Shown: positions 1-12,169 of the stretch, in pieces | Numbering within the stretch: the first letter of the stretch is position 1 | Layout: each line of letters begins with the position of its first letter | NCBI GenBank assembly: GCA_947179155.2 | Contig: OX359278.1 | Coordinates: forward strand, 30,322,773-30,386,772 | Length of the DNA stretch: 64,000 nt | Source of the DNA: Hedera helix | Lineage: Eukaryota > Streptophyta > Magnoliopsida > Apiales > Araliaceae | Direction: 5' to 3' | Translations under genes and position numbers: made by a program | Notes under the pieces: model-generated | Told to the model about the DNA's origin: nothing | Seen by the model: only the letters and a program-made list of their open reading frames with translations | The model's database searches: none

Positions 1-1171
1 GGTAACCGTGTTTCACGGAAGTCGGGGGGTGCCTAACACATTCCCCTCGCTTAAGCAAGCTCCCGAACTCTATGAATCTCGGTTTACGGACCATTTAACT
101 CGGAGTCACATATGAGCCAGCGATTATAAAAAACAAAATTCGGATGAGTTGGTACATCCATTTCAAATATACCAACTAGCGACTCTGATCAATTGGCTCA
201 TAAAGAAATCGATCTTTCAAAACCCGTCGACATTAAGCCGACCCTTTTCAAAATCACATTTAATTCAAAAGGCTAAAATTGGAAAGGGGCTTTTAATAAT
301 AAAAAACGAAACGACGAAAATCCCGGCGTCGACAGGGCCTTAAAACGGTATCGAATCAAAATCACGTTTAAGGCATCGTAATAGTGAAATCTGCGATTGA
401 GGGCATTTGGGGTTATTTGGATGGCTCACATGCCCAGGAATAGCCTCAACGCTATTTTAATGCTTGATTTTCCTTTTCGACACGAAAAAAGGATTTTGGA
501 ATGAAACGATGAAGCTTTTTATAAAATCAAGCAAACTAGGATATTAGATCATCCATAGGCTAAAATAAAACCGGAAGTATTGGACGAGCTCCATTCCTAT
601 TTGACGAAGGATTCGAAAACCTTATTTCACAAATGTCATCATTAAAGATTTTGTTAGCAAAAAACAAAATCTTAAAGAATGAACTTTTCAAAACGAAACG
701 AATCCTTCGTGCATAGGGTCAACGAGATTTCAGAAGTACTTTCGGAAATAAAGCATTCTAAAAATTTTCATAGGCACACACACATACACACGCGCACAAA
801 CACAGATTTTAGAATTTAAAGGAAAGGAAAGCATTGAGATAGCGGTAACTGTATTTCACGGAAGTCGGGGGGTGCCTAACACCTTCCCCTCGCTTAAGCA
901 AGCCCCCGAACTCTATGAATCTCGGTTCGCGGACCAATTAATTCGGAGTCATATATGAGCCACTACGATTAAGAAAATAAAATTCGGATGAGTTGGTACA
1001 TCCATTTCAAATATACCAACTGGCGACTCTAGTCAATTAGCTCATTATGAAATCGATCTTTCAAATCCTGTCGACACTCAAGCCGACCCTTTTCAAAATC
1101 ACATCTTAAATACAAAAGCCTAAAATTGGAAAGGGTAATTATTAAGAGGAGACGATTTTCCCGGCGTCGAC
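1..1171. repeat. Two direct copies of an Ogre/Tat-like gypsy terminal segment
   Basis: A segment of about 330 bp occurs at 1-335 and again at 843-1171 in direct orientation. Both copies run from ggtaac through a G-rich stretch followed by gtgcctaacac, then a TGGCGACTCT-like box (177-186, mutated to TAGCGACTCT; 1021-1030, intact), and end in cccggcgtcgaca. From family knowledge, gtgcctaacaccttccc and a tggcgactc primer-binding-like box are typical of Ogre/Tat gypsy elements, so I read this as their LTR or leader debris. The interval 336-842 is not duplicated and holds no convincing gene; it has a short CA-rich tract near 776-803. The family assignment is tentative. Confidence 0.45.
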
Positions 1172-1352
1172 ACAACCCATATCCAAAAATTAAAAAAAAG
1201 TCATTAAGTTCTGATTTTACAATTTTGACCCCCCGAAGCCGTTTTCTGCAAAAGAAACATAAAAATAAGTAAAATGCATCTAAAAATACTCAAAGATAGT
1301 AAATTATTAAGCCCAAAAGCCTTTGATTCAAGAGTATAAAATTCACTCATCA
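1172..1352 (-). repeat. Element A 3' LTR remnant
   Basis: About 180 bp that match 37200-37397, including gaccccccgaa, ctgcaaaagaaacataaaaa, atgcatctaaaaatactcaaagat and ttattaagcccaaaagcctt. This is the U3 start of the LTR; read on the minus strand it begins TGATGAGTG directly after the polypurine tract. The remaining 1.1 kb of LTR is missing, so the element was truncated here, at the border with the repeat on its left. Confidence 0.75.
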
Positions 1353-1385
1353 AATACCCCCAAACTCAAGACTTTGCTTGTCCTC
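1353..1385 (-). promoter_or_regulatory. Element A polypurine tract and conserved 3' leader
   Basis: The plus strand reads aatacccccaaactcaag and then tgcttgtcctcaagcaaa. On the minus strand this is a G-rich tract (GTTTGGGGGTATT) immediately before the LTR, preceded by a gcttgaggacaagca box. Both are standard at the 3' end of Athila-like elements, where the purine tract primes plus-strand DNA synthesis. Elements E (17559-17572) and G (56245-56262) have the same arrangement. Confidence 0.75.
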
Positions 1386-3089
1386 AAGCAAAAACACCAA
1401 AAAGAAAAATAACTACAATAACTACGTGAATGCATATGCATGACCAACTAATGTCTTGAGTAATAAATCAACATAATTCATGAAATTTCAGCCTCAAAGA
1501 TTCTTAAGTAATAAATTAGGGAAACTTCAAATTTATGCATAGTCAAAAATCCAACATATCACCAATTTATCTCACTATCAACCCTTTCGTGTGTGTGTGA
1601 ATTAAATATATCAACCCAATCAAGATTCTAATACAACTCATGCATCAAAGTGCTCAATAAAATATATTTAATCATAATAGCATTTTTTTAACCCCTCTAT
1701 ACACTTGTTTTCACATTTTTTCATTCTACTTTTTTTATTTTACGAGTGCATCTTACGTTCTATCTCGCATATTAGTATTTTAGCATGTGCAATGTCCATT
1801 TTTCTCGGGCTTTCCAAAATTACCCATGTAGCCAACTTTTCACCAGTGACTCCCAAACCAATTGACTTTAGGGCACTAAGTGTAAAGACACTCCTAATGG
1901 CTTATTTGTTCGAGCAATAGAGGTCACAAAAACAGACTAACCAAGTTTTGCTCATATCTATCTAATTTTCTTTATATATTTTTTTTCATTGCAATTAAGA
2001 CTGACATCGAAACAGTTATTTATTTTTCTTTTTATATTATATGATCCAACAAACAATAGAGATCTCTATAGTCTTAATGAACACCTAATTCATAAACTGA
2101 ACTAAAATTCAACTGACTTAATATATTGAATGTGCAATAAAAAATTAAGGGTCTCAAGTTCAATAAAACTAGCAAATAGTTAAAATTTCTAACTTAACAT
2201 TCCTTATCCATCTCAATAGAATTATTAGATAATTTATCAAGCTTTTATCATTGGCCTTCATTAAACTTTATACATTAATTCTTTGCTCAAGTGTCCTTAT
2301 ATGCAATAATATATGATCCTACATGAAAAAAAAAATTATTTTTCAATAAATATGCATGAAACAAACTAAATAAAACTAAATACAAATAGAAAAATATTTT
2401 TGTGATTTTTTTATTTTTAAAATAATTAAAAATTAACTGATATATGCTAAAATAACTGAATATTCTATTCTCATGAAAATGTTCCTAAAATGTCATAAAA
2501 TATGCAAGTGCGCAATATGCATATACATATAGACTATACCCCCACCCTCAAACTACTATATACATGCAAATTGTACCCCACCCCCAAACTTTAACTAAAC
2601 AATGTCCTCATTATTAGAATAAACAAATAAGAATAAGAGGACTCACTTGATTGGTTAAGCGTCGTGCTTAACCTCCTCATCATCTACATCGGGAGGTGGG
2701 TAAACTGGCAACGGTTGAGACTCAGGGAAATGAACTGGATCGACAGTTGGATTCATCCTAGTGAACTTCTCAGTCAAGGCCATATTAAAGTTTATTTGAT
2801 AAACAAACATATAAGCTTGTTGTTCAGCGATTCTTGTATTCTATCACTCCAATCGCCCTATCTAAACATCTACCTTCAACTATAAATTTCGAATATGAAT
2901 GCTAAACTTAGCCTTACGTTGAATGCTAAAAGTTGATGGTACTCTAGAATCAGCATCAGTGTCATGGTTCTCCTCATCATCTGATGGAGAAAAAGATCGA
3001 ATAATAAAGCCCAATCCACGTGGATGCGATTCACCTCCTTCCCATACTTTGTATCTCACAATTAACCCATGATCCAACAGAATCAAAGG
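1386..3089 (-). other. Element A 3' non-coding region with internal purine tracts
   Basis: AT-rich with no supported gene. It contains one degenerate copy (1741-1770) of the gagtgc..ttttacgctc..atctc motif that is repeated in E and G. Further in are two G-rich tracts on the minus strand, at about 2536-2554 and 2574-2596, followed by a GAGGACATTG box (2597-2611). E has the equivalent GGGGACAATG plus GTGTGGGGG at 16331-16366. The arrangement of an internal and a terminal purine tract is therefore shared by the Athila-like elements in this window. Confidence 0.5.
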
Positions 3090-3795
3090 TTGCTACAATA
3101 ACTCGTTTGCCCCCTATTTAACTCCCGCTTGCCTACATAAGCCACAAATGAGCAATAGATGTGGCAATCCACCATGAGTAGTTCCTCTTAAATTCTTTCT
3201 AATAGACTCTTCAATCATAACACCCACATTTATCTTCATTCCCTTCACAATCACATATAACAACACTACCCTTTCTTTCGTGACATCACTGACGTGCGTA
3301 GACAACATAAGCTTGGCACAAAGAAACGCATACCAAATTTTTCTATAACGGCTTAAGTAGTTAAATGAGAATATCATTGAGCCACGTTGGCCTCTAGGTG
3401 TCCATACTGCATCAAGCTTGCATAACTCTCATATGATCGTTTCATAGTTTAGATTTTCGATAGCAAACTGTGCATAATGGAAATATTCGGGTCTCCTCAA
3501 GTTGTAAAATTCATTAATTATGTCTCCACTAAAAGATACCATCTTGCCTCAAATCATAACTACACAACACGACTTCTTTTCAGCATTTGCATAGAATTCT
3601 TTGATGATAGATATAACTGCGGGATCTAACTGAACCATGAACGAATGCCAACCTCGCTCCATTATCATACGTGCCATTTTTATCTATCAAGTAGTTATCA
3701 AAAAAAATTGTCGCCTCTGCGCTAACAAATTTTTTCTTATCAAAAGAACGTGAGGGCGGTGTGGAATTTTCACCCCGTTAATGTTTGGGTGCCAT
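3090..3795 (-). pseudogene. Extra 3' ORF of element A, Transposase_32-like (putative plant transposon protein)
   Basis: Reading the minus strand from about 3795 gives MAPKH, then KKFVSAEA, then a frameshift, then ERGWHSFMVQLDP, EFYNLRRPEYF, WYAFLCAKLM, THVSDVTKERVVLLYVIVKG and GGLPHLLLICGLCRQAGV. From family knowledge this order resembles the putative plant transposon protein domain (Transposase_32, PF20167) seen in the env position of Athila-like elements. Its biochemical role is not established. In-frame stops occur near 3559, 3432 and 3113. It lies downstream of integrase and ahead of the 3' purine tracts, as expected for a third ORF. An envelope protein is not supported; I see no signal peptide or membrane anchor. 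Confidence 0.6.
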
Positions 3796-4907
3796 TTCGA
3801 ACACAAACTTAAGCCCCTAGCGACACAATGTCCCACTGTGAATACAGAACACAAGCCTAAACTACACAAAGACTGTAAACTGGACAAACTCTTTCTTTGA
3901 GACAATGCAGTAAACACTTAGTGGACACTCTTTTTCTCCCCCAAACTCAAGTCACAACCACTAGTTTGAATTAATTCACAATGGAAAGCTCTCCCATACA
4001 CAATACAACACCCAACTCCCCTAAACTCCTCCAATTGGCCAACATAAACCAACTGGGTATCTAAGGTACAATAGCAATATGAAGAATTAAAAGTAACAAG
4101 TAATATTCTTAAAGATTAAAACCAATTGAATCCTAACTTACACTTGACTTTGAAGAATGCAAGATCAATTATTATAGATTCAAACCCCCTTTTTGAAGAT
4201 TTGAACCCTTTCTTTGACAGTAAAACCCTAATATGGTCGGAAGTGGAATTGGAATTGGCTTGGAGTATGTATTTTATGATGGAAATGGATGGAATTCGGA
4301 TTTGAGATGAACTGGGATTGTATCTCAGCTTGTGGGTAAGAAAGGAATCAAGTTTGCTTGGGTTTAGAAGTTTGTTGGAATGACTCGATCACGCCCGGTT
4401 CCTATTTAAAAACTAAAATTTTTGTTCACTGTCGAGGCCATGGTTTTGTATTGTGAGTCCGCTAAGGCCAGATTTGGCTGAAAGGTCGCAATCGAGGTGG
4501 TTTCAGAAGCCGCCCGAGCCAGATTTGGTTGAGAGGTTGTGGCCGGGACCAGATTTTTTAGGCATAAAATTCGGTCGGGGCAGTGTCCCTATTTTGCTAT
4601 AAAAAAAATTGTCTTTGATTCTTTTGCTGAAATCTTGATTTACCAATACCTATAATGAAAAAATCCATAAAGATTAGTATGACTAACATAGAGTAATATA
4701 TCCTAAGCTAAAAAATTGTCAAATCCTAAAATTAATTAATTTTAACTAAAAGAATGTAAAAATTGAAAAATGCATGAAATGATGAACTAAAGCCGGGTTG
4801 CCTCCCAATAAGCGCTTGATGTAAAGTCTTTCAGCCTGATTTTGTCCTTATGATCAAGAGGAATCTTCAAGGGTTATTGAGGTCTGTTGACGATCCACGT
4901 CATCGCC
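3796..4907 (-). other. Spacer between integrase and the 3' ORF of element A
   Basis: No convincing gene. A short direct repeat lies at 4467-4560: gccagatttgg at 4467 and 4518, with a weaker copy at 4549, each followed by a g/a-rich gaggt stretch. At 4797-4816 is gggttgcctcccaataagcg, the minus-strand AGCGCTTATTGGGAGGCAAC box. The same box follows the coding part of E (16194-16250) and G (57661-57681), so it marks the end of pol in these elements. Confidence 0.5.
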
Positions 4908-5990
4908 TCAATAATGCTTTAGCCTTTGACTATTAACCTTGAACTTCTGATGTGAATGTGGGTCATTAACTTCGATCACTCTGTATGGGAAGACTTTAGT
5001 TATTGTGAATGGTCCAGACCATCTGAATTTCAATTTTCCTGGAAAAATGTTAAGTCTCGAATTGAACAGCAGTACAGACTGGCGCGGTTCAAATGATCTC
5101 TCGACGATACGCTTGTCATGCCACCTTTTGATCTTTTCCTTGTACAACTTTGCATTTTCGTAAGCATGACCCCGAAACTCGTCCATTTCATTTAACTACC
5201 AAAACCTTTTTTCCCCCACAGCCTATAAATCACAATTAATTTTCTTCACTACCCAATATGCCTAATGCTCAAATTCAACGGGAAGATGGCATACTTTTCC
5301 ATAAACGAGCCTATAAGGAGACATGCCTATTGGAGTTTTGTAGGTTGTTCGATACGCCCATAATGCTCCGTCAAGCTTGCTAGACCAGTCTTTTTGAGTC
5401 GAGTTAAAAAAAATTTCCAGGATCCGTTTCACCTCTCTATTAGTAATTTTTACTTGTCCACTCGTTTGAGGGTGATATGTCGTCGCCACCTTGTGTTGGA
5501 CTCCATACTTGGTGAGAAGAGCCACAAAGTACTTATTACATAAATGAGATCCCTCGTCACTAATAATGGCTCTCGGTGTCCCAAACCTTGTAAATATGTT
5601 CTTTCTGAGAAAGTTGAGAAGAACCTTGGCATCATTAGTTGGTAGCGCAGCTGCGTTTCCACCCATTTAAATACATAGTCAACCGCCACTAAGATGTACT
5701 TGTTTTTGCAAGATGACTGGAATGTCCCCATAAAGTCGATGACCCATACATAAAAAATATCAACTTCCAATATGTTATTAAGAGGCATCTATTGATGATT
5801 TGATATATTCCCCACCCGTTGACATCTATCACACTTCTTTGTGAATTCATGTACATCTTTAAAAATAGATGACCAATAAAATCTAGATTGTAGGACCTTC
5901 GCTGCTATTCGTTCACCCCCATAGTGTCCTCCATAAAGAGACGAGTGACAATGTTGCAAAATTCCTTCGATATCTTTCTTAGCCACACAT
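4908..5990 (-). pseudogene. Element A integrase (zinc finger, catalytic core, C-terminal part)
   Basis: The integrase is read as broken frames. 5789-5986 holds the H2C2 zinc-binding part (HCHSSLYGGHYGG .. KKCDRCQR). 5450-5788 starts the core with VIDFMGTF and YILVAVDYV. 5262-5666 continues it with FGTPRAIISDEGSH, TTYHPQTSGQ and WAYRTTYKTPIGMSPYRLVYG. 4908-5186 is the C-terminal part (ENAKLYKEKIKRWHDKR .. GPFTITKVF). Two catalytic Asp positions (IDFMG, ISDEGSH) are visible. The usual GQVEITNRE appears as GQVKITNRE, so the third acidic residue is E in NRE or has been lost. Stops fall near 5190-5262 and at 5789. Confidence 0.8.
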
Positions 5991-6099
5991 CATCTAACCA
6001 TCTGATTGGCACACTGTTTGAAGAGAAATGGTTCATCCCATAAGTACTGTTTTACATCGTTCAAGAATTTCTTCTTCTGTTGATAGCTCAAATCATATA

Positions 6100-7586
6100 G
6101 CATCACCCCACTAACAATATAGTTCACATAGTCTACATACTACGGGGCCTCCTTTGCCACATAGAATAACTGCTCATCAGAAAAGAACTTATTTATCAAA
6201 ACCAGATCTCTTTCCTACTGCTGTGGATTCTCTAATCTGGAAAGATGGTCCGCCACTTGATTCTCGGACCCCTTCCTATCTCGAATCCCCAAATCAAATT
6301 CCTATAGTAGGAGGAGGATCTAACGAATTAGCCTTGGCTTGGCATCTTTCTTCGAGATGAGGTATTTTATCACTGAGTGGTCCGTAAATACAATTACTTT
6401 AGTCCCAACCAAGTATGCCAAAAACTTATCAAATGTAAAGACCACTGCGAATAACTCCTTCTCTGTTGTAGTGTAGTTCAATTGAGCATCAGTGAGAGTC
6501 TTGCTAGCGTAATATATAGCATGAAAAATCTTCTCTTTGCATGTCCTAGCACCGCGCCAACCGCGTAATCACTAGCATCATACATGAGTTCAAATGCGAG
6601 ACTCCAGTCTGGTGCAACAATTACTAGAGTAGTTATCAACTTTTTCATCAAGATCTCAAAAGCTTCACAACACTCTTCATCAAAATGGAAAGGCACATCC
6701 TTCTTAATTAAAATGCAAAGCAACTTTATTATGTTTGAAAATTTCTGAATAAACCTTTGGTAGAATCCCATATGACCAAGGAAACTGCAGATTCTTTTCA
6801 CGAATTTTGGTGGTGGCAAGTTTTTAATTGTCTCAATCTTCACCTTGTCTACCTCAATATCGTTCGTTAATACTCTATGACCTAATATGATCCCCTATTG
6901 CACCATGAAGTGACATTTCTCCCAGTTGAGGACCAAATTGGTTTCAACATACTTTTTTATTACCGAGATCAAATTCTGAAGGCATAAATTGAAACTATTA
7001 CCAAAAATTGAGAAGTCATCCCTAAACACCTCCAAATTATGCTCCACTATATCCAAAAAGATTTCCATCATACATCTTTGAAATGTAGCCAGTGGGTTAC
7101 ATAGTCCAAAAGACATCCTCCTAAAAGCGAATGTACCATAGGGGCATGTAAATGTTGTCTTTTCTTGATCTTCGGGGGCTATGACAATTTGATTATAGCC
7201 TGAGCAACCATCGAACAAGCAGTAGAATTGATGGCCCACAAGTCTATCTAACATCTAATCAATAAAGGGCAAGGGAAAATGATTCTTTCGGGTTGCCTTG
7301 TTCAATTTTTTGTAATCTATACAAACTCGCCAACCAGTCACTGTCCTCATCGGGATCAACTCATTATTCTCATTAAAAACCACTGTCATGCCGCCCTTCT
7401 TTGGTACACATTGCACCAGACTCACCCATGAGCTATATGATATGGGATAGATGATACCCGTATCCAGCCACTTAATAATTTCTTTCTTCACCTCTTTCAT
7501 GATCGGATTTAACCTCCTTTGTTGCTCTACCATCGGCTTGGCATCATCCTTTAGCAGAATTTTATGCATGCATATTGATGGACTAA
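6100..7586 (-). pseudogene. Element A reverse transcriptase and RNase H
   Basis: 7255-7569 is the RT N-terminal part (EVKKEIIKWLDTGIIYPIS, VPKKGG, GWRVCIDYKKLN). 6895-7254 is the palm (FCLFDGCSGYNQI-like, FRRMSFGLCNP, and FRDDFS at the active site, where FMDDFS is usual; both Asp are kept). 6478-6843 is the RT connection and RNase H start (SFLGHMGFYQRFI, MYDASDYAVGAVLG). Degenerate RNase H and linker sequence continues to about 6100. Frames are separated by stops near 7255, 6894 and 6477. The N-terminus is cut at 7586 by solo LTR C and continues at 33285. Confidence 0.8.
7582..7586. repeat. Target site duplication of C, left copy (ACTAA)
   Basis: ACTAA directly precedes the TGTGAC start of solo LTR C and recurs at 33285-33289 directly after its TTACA end. 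A perfect 5-bp duplication is what gypsy integrases leave. It proves that the two halves of A were once contiguous. Confidence 0.85.
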
Positions 7587-10004
7587 TGTGACACCCCAGG
7601 ATTTTATAAGAATTCCAAATGAGGATTTTGATTAATTTAAGTTAAGGGTAGCAGCTAAAACCTGGTTTAGATGGATATGAGGTATTATTATGTGATTAAT
7701 GTGAATTGTTATGTGATCAATGTGATGTAATGACCTTTGTGGTTGAATTAGTTTAAGAGGGACTCTTGATATAAATAAGGGTCTATAAAAGTTATAAAGA
7801 TCAGTTATTTATGTAAAGTGTATTAGTGACATAAAGGGAAATGAAATTGTAACGAACATGATTTTCAATGGTTAAATGATGATGTAAGGATTAAAGATGA
7901 ATAATTGATTTTAAAACCCACAATAGGGTAATTTGAAGGAATTATTATTAGATACGATGTTATATGTTAGCAGGTAATAGATTGAATATGTGTATATGAA
8001 TATGTGATTGGATAAAGAATGAAAGATTTAAAGTTAGAGAATAAAGGAAGTAAGGAAATGATATGTGCATTGAGTTTTAGTTATGAAAATTGATAACGAG
8101 TTAATAAATAGGCCTTAAGAGGCTAAGTGATAGAAATGATAAGGAATGTATTATGAGTTTAATAGGATAAAAGATGATGGGTTTTGGTAATCCGGTTGAG
8201 GTTCGCTTATTGAGAAAGTGGTTTATGAAAAAAGTGAGTGTTCGACTATATTGAGATGGTGGAAAGTGAAATTTATGAAACGTGGAACTGAAGGTTGTTC
8301 GTAGAAAGTTAAGGATGAAATGTTATGTAAATTGCGTTTATATGATGATTAGAGTTAATAAATGAATTCAATAATTTTGAAATGCGAGAAGTGTTATGGG
8401 ACACGCCAAGTATGGATTATATTGATGAGGAATAAAATTCAAGTATGATGAAACAAGTTTGGATCAAAATGGAATTGAAATGGATTGAAAATAATTAATA
8501 TATGATTTATTGGATATTTAATTCTCTAGGAAAATGGAATAATGACTAAAGTACCCTTGGTAATTTGGAAAATGACATTGGCGTCCTTAAATGGTGCAAT
8601 GACCAAGCTAGCCATGATTAGCAATGTGAATTTACAAGAATGTCCCTAACCATGCATGGTTAAGCTTAACTAGGTTAAGTTAAGTGTTGGATTGTTGCAT
8701 ACAATATATGTATGTATATCAATTGCAAGTATTAATTGTATTATTTCATTTCACCATCCAAGTTCAAAGCTAAGGGAGAAAAGAGAAGAAGAAAGTCTAG
8801 GGTTGCCAAAGCCATGAAAGATTTCAAGAAAAGATGTCCAAGAGAATGAAATTAAGTCATTAAAGTGAAGTTTCTATCTCTAAGGAAGTTTATTGCTAGA
8901 AGGAAGACAAGCTCAAGAAGGTATAACAAAGTTTAAGTTATAAACTTTGAGGTTCATGTGTTTAAATTCAAGAATAAGAGAAGTCATGCATATATCTTTG
9001 GCTAGATGTGTAGATTATGTGATTTATGTGCTATATAAGTGAGTTATGTTGAAACCCTAAGCATAAGAGATGTATTTGTAAAGGTGGTACACTATTCATG
9101 TGTATATTCAAGTTAGAAACTATAATTTAAAGCATGATCGTATGTTATATGTTGCTAGATTTGATGAAAACCTAGTTAGAGAGGCTGAACATGTTTGATT
9201 CGTGTAAGATTTCATGTTAGATAGCAAAAAGAAAGGTGCATGACAGGTTGAAAAGTATGTTTTTGCAAAGGAAGTTACAATACTAGGCTATAAAGTGCAT
9301 TAGAACGTGCGTATAGAAGTTATGTGGACTTACAAAGTTGTTAAAGGTGTATGTGAATGCCTATGAGGTGTGTTGAGTTTAAGAAGTTAAGTTGAGTTTA
9401 AGATTAGAATTTGTTAAGTTAGCAAAAATGCCACTAATATGTGAATTTTGGCCATTTTGTGTAATTGGTAATCAAATAAGGGCAAAAAGTTAAGTTTGAG
9501 GTTAATTAACGTGTGTGAAATGATTTGGAAGTCGTTTGGCGTTTATGGCGACCATTGTGAGTTTTAAACGTTTAAAAACGTTTACCAACGCCTAAAAAGA
9601 GTTATTTGGAAAAATGAGTTCAATTGAAATATTTTATATGTTTTAAAGGCCATACAAGTTAATTATGTGCTATATGTGGTAGATGATGTGTTAGAATTAA
9701 GTTTTTCAATAAGGGGCCTAGAATAGCCTAAGTTTTGAACATGAAAGAGTTTGAAAATTTTGAAGAAAATGCCGTCAAAGTGTGATTTTTTGGCAATTTT
9801 GATGAATTAAAGATGAAATGAAGTTAAATGATTCATTTTCATGTTATTTCATGTGTTTAGGTGAATTTGGAAATCAACGGATTTAAATTTGATTGAATTG
9901 GCAATTTGAACAATCAAAATCGATCGTTTCGAATCGAAATAGATTTTAACGGACAAAACTTGCCTCGTGCAAAATTTTATGGTTTTGAAAGTTTGGACAC
10001 GTCA
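7587..10004 (+). repeat. Left part of solo LTR C
   Basis: AT-rich LTR sequence without a supported gene. It includes a purine-rich block at about 8770-8850 (gggagaaaagagaagaagaaag) typical of a gypsy 5' leader just after transcription start, then long AT-rich U5-like sequence. It ends with CGTCA (10000-10004), the target duplication of element B. Confidence 0.7.
10000..10004. repeat. Target site duplication of B, left copy (CGTCA)
   Basis: CGTCA precedes the left end of B (TGTGACACCC at 10005). The right end of B is followed by TGTCA (31499-31503). The single difference is a C-to-T change at a CpG, which is the expected decay of methylated DNA. Confidence 0.65.
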
Positions 10005-12169
10005 TGTGACACCCCCAAATTCGGGCTCCTTGATTCTCGAATTTGGTGCTTACTGTTCATACATTCTACTTTCATTTACCGTTACTCTAAATTTCTAATA
10101 ATATATATTACATCCATTCATATTCAAGTTAATACAAAATATACCTACTAAACCCCCAGGGTCATCAACCTTTACATACATACAACATTACTAGGATAAG
10201 TACTCCACATCTACATCCACAAAATGGATTTAAAATTACCGGCGGGGAACAATTCATCATTTCTTCATTCCGACATCTTTCCTTTGTCTTTGTCTTTCTT
10301 ATTTATACCTTCAAATTTAACATCTTTGTCTGCGTCACATTAATCAGACAAGAATGAGCAACTGAAGTGCTCAGCAAGTATAATGAATTGAATAATAATG
10401 TAGCATGATGAAAAAGAATTATTAACAATAACGTAACATGATCTCATTTCAAATGGAAGAAAATAACTGAGGAAATTATCCTTTAAAACATGATAAATGA
10501 GAATTATACTGAGGGTCACAAGACCATTGAACATAGGTTAATCAATGGTAACACTGATAACCTGTAGGTGTCATTAAGACCATAAAACCTTAAACCCGTA
10601 CTCGAGGTGATCGAACCCTCGTACCTATGACTGTGCACATCATATTACCGCATATAGCGGAGTATCGGAATTTAAAGCGTCCAACAAGCTATATCCCCTA
10701 AAATAGGGTTGTTCATCTTAGTTACTAAAAGTTCGTACCAAAATAATTTGGTTTGGCTCGGAACTTAACAATAAACAGTAATTTGAAATTCAATTGTATC
10801 AAAAGTCTAGCCGGACAATTGGCATAGACTCATAATCATCAACTCACTAATCAATAATTATGATTCGTTAAAATTTTCATCTAAGAAAGAATGTGAATAA
10901 CCCCAGGGACTTTCAATTTTTATTGAACAGTTACAACATCAATTGAAATCAATATTCAAGAAAGTGGAATAATGATAACACTTGGGAAATAGAACTCAAT
11001 TGAGATTTAAATATCTAGCATATGATAAATGGTTCAAGATTAGGGTTTAGGAACTTGCCTCGATGTCCGATTATTAAATTAACGACTAATTATCCTTTCT
11101 TGGACAACCTATAATAATAACATAATCAAATAATAATAATTTAGTAACATATGATAATAATTTATGTAATTAATATTACTTACAACATAAATATTCTACC
11201 CGTCGGATCTATATTGGTGTTTACAATTAATTATAACATAATTTGGTTATTTAATTTAATCGTGCCCTTTTTATGTCTTCATATATAAAACACTTAATTA
11301 TTAATTGGAATTATTCCTCCAAATTAAAAAATTATTAAATTTAATTTATAAAACATTTTTATATATTTTTTCTGATTTTATATAATTTTTTTTTATCAAT
11401 TTTTAAACATTTATTTTAATTTAATTAAATTTCAATAACAATCCTGTAATTATTCTGAAAATCGGAATCGGTGGCAAAACCATAATTACGCAGAAAATTC
11501 TTGGTCGCGCATGGCGCGCGGCCCCCCCCCCCCCCCCTTGCCAGCCAAACGACGTCGTTTGGCCCCCTGTATCAGGAAAATTGGTCGTCGCGCATGGCGC
11601 GACCCTAACTTCCGTCCCCGAAACGACGCCATTTAACTCCTGGCTCCGGAAAAAAAATTAGCCTCCGTGCAATGCGCGGGCAGCCTTATTTTTTTTCTTC
11701 TTCTTCTTTCGTTAACAATAACCAAACACAACCATTTTACACCATTTTTGATTTTTATTTTCCATATCATAACTACTCTAAACATCATATAATCCATCAA
11801 TATACATCTAAAAATTATATAGAACAATTATCTAATTATTTACTAATTTTTCACAAAATTATTTTATCACTAAAAATACAAAAATAATCCAAATAAATAG
11901 GTTTTATACCTTCCAAAAGCTTGATAATTCTTTAATGAAGCTTGATAAACCCCTTGTTGGCACAAAAAAATTTCCTCTTGATGGTGGTGGTGGTGCTCGG
12001 TGGCGGTGATTGTGGAGGAAGATAAAAGAAATATGAACTATGATGGTATTGTTTTGTGATGACTTGTATTGTTTTATTATTATTCTTCCACATATAAGCT
12101 TGAATTGATTAAATAAGTTTGTTTACATTATTATGTCCAAATCCACCGACTTAGAGTTAAGTCGGTAAA
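10005..12169 (-). repeat. Element B 3' LTR, left copy, truncated by D
   Basis: It matches 28453-30523 nearly base for base over most of its length, starting TGTGACACCCCCAAATTCGGG and ending gagttaagtcggtaaa. Landmarks are the palindrome block at about 11500-11680, a poly-C run (11522-11537) and ggtggtggtggtgctcgg near 11983. Beyond gtcggtaaa the other LTR continues with aatatcatgcacc, whereas this copy is replaced by D at 12170. Confidence 0.85.
11500..11680 (-). promoter_or_regulatory. GC palindrome block in the element B LTR (left copy)
   Basis: A GC-rich island in an AT-rich LTR. It contains the perfect 18-bp palindrome CCAAACGACGTCGTTTGG (11545-11562), the inverted repeat GTCGCGC-ATG-GCGCGAC (11587-11603), a second ACGAC box near 11620 (gaaacgacgccattt) and gtgcaatgcgcgggc near 11667. 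ACGT cores are known plant bZIP-type binding sites, so a promoter role in U3 is plausible but inferred. A TATA-like TTTATATATG lies downstream on the minus strand near 11280. Confidence 0.5.
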
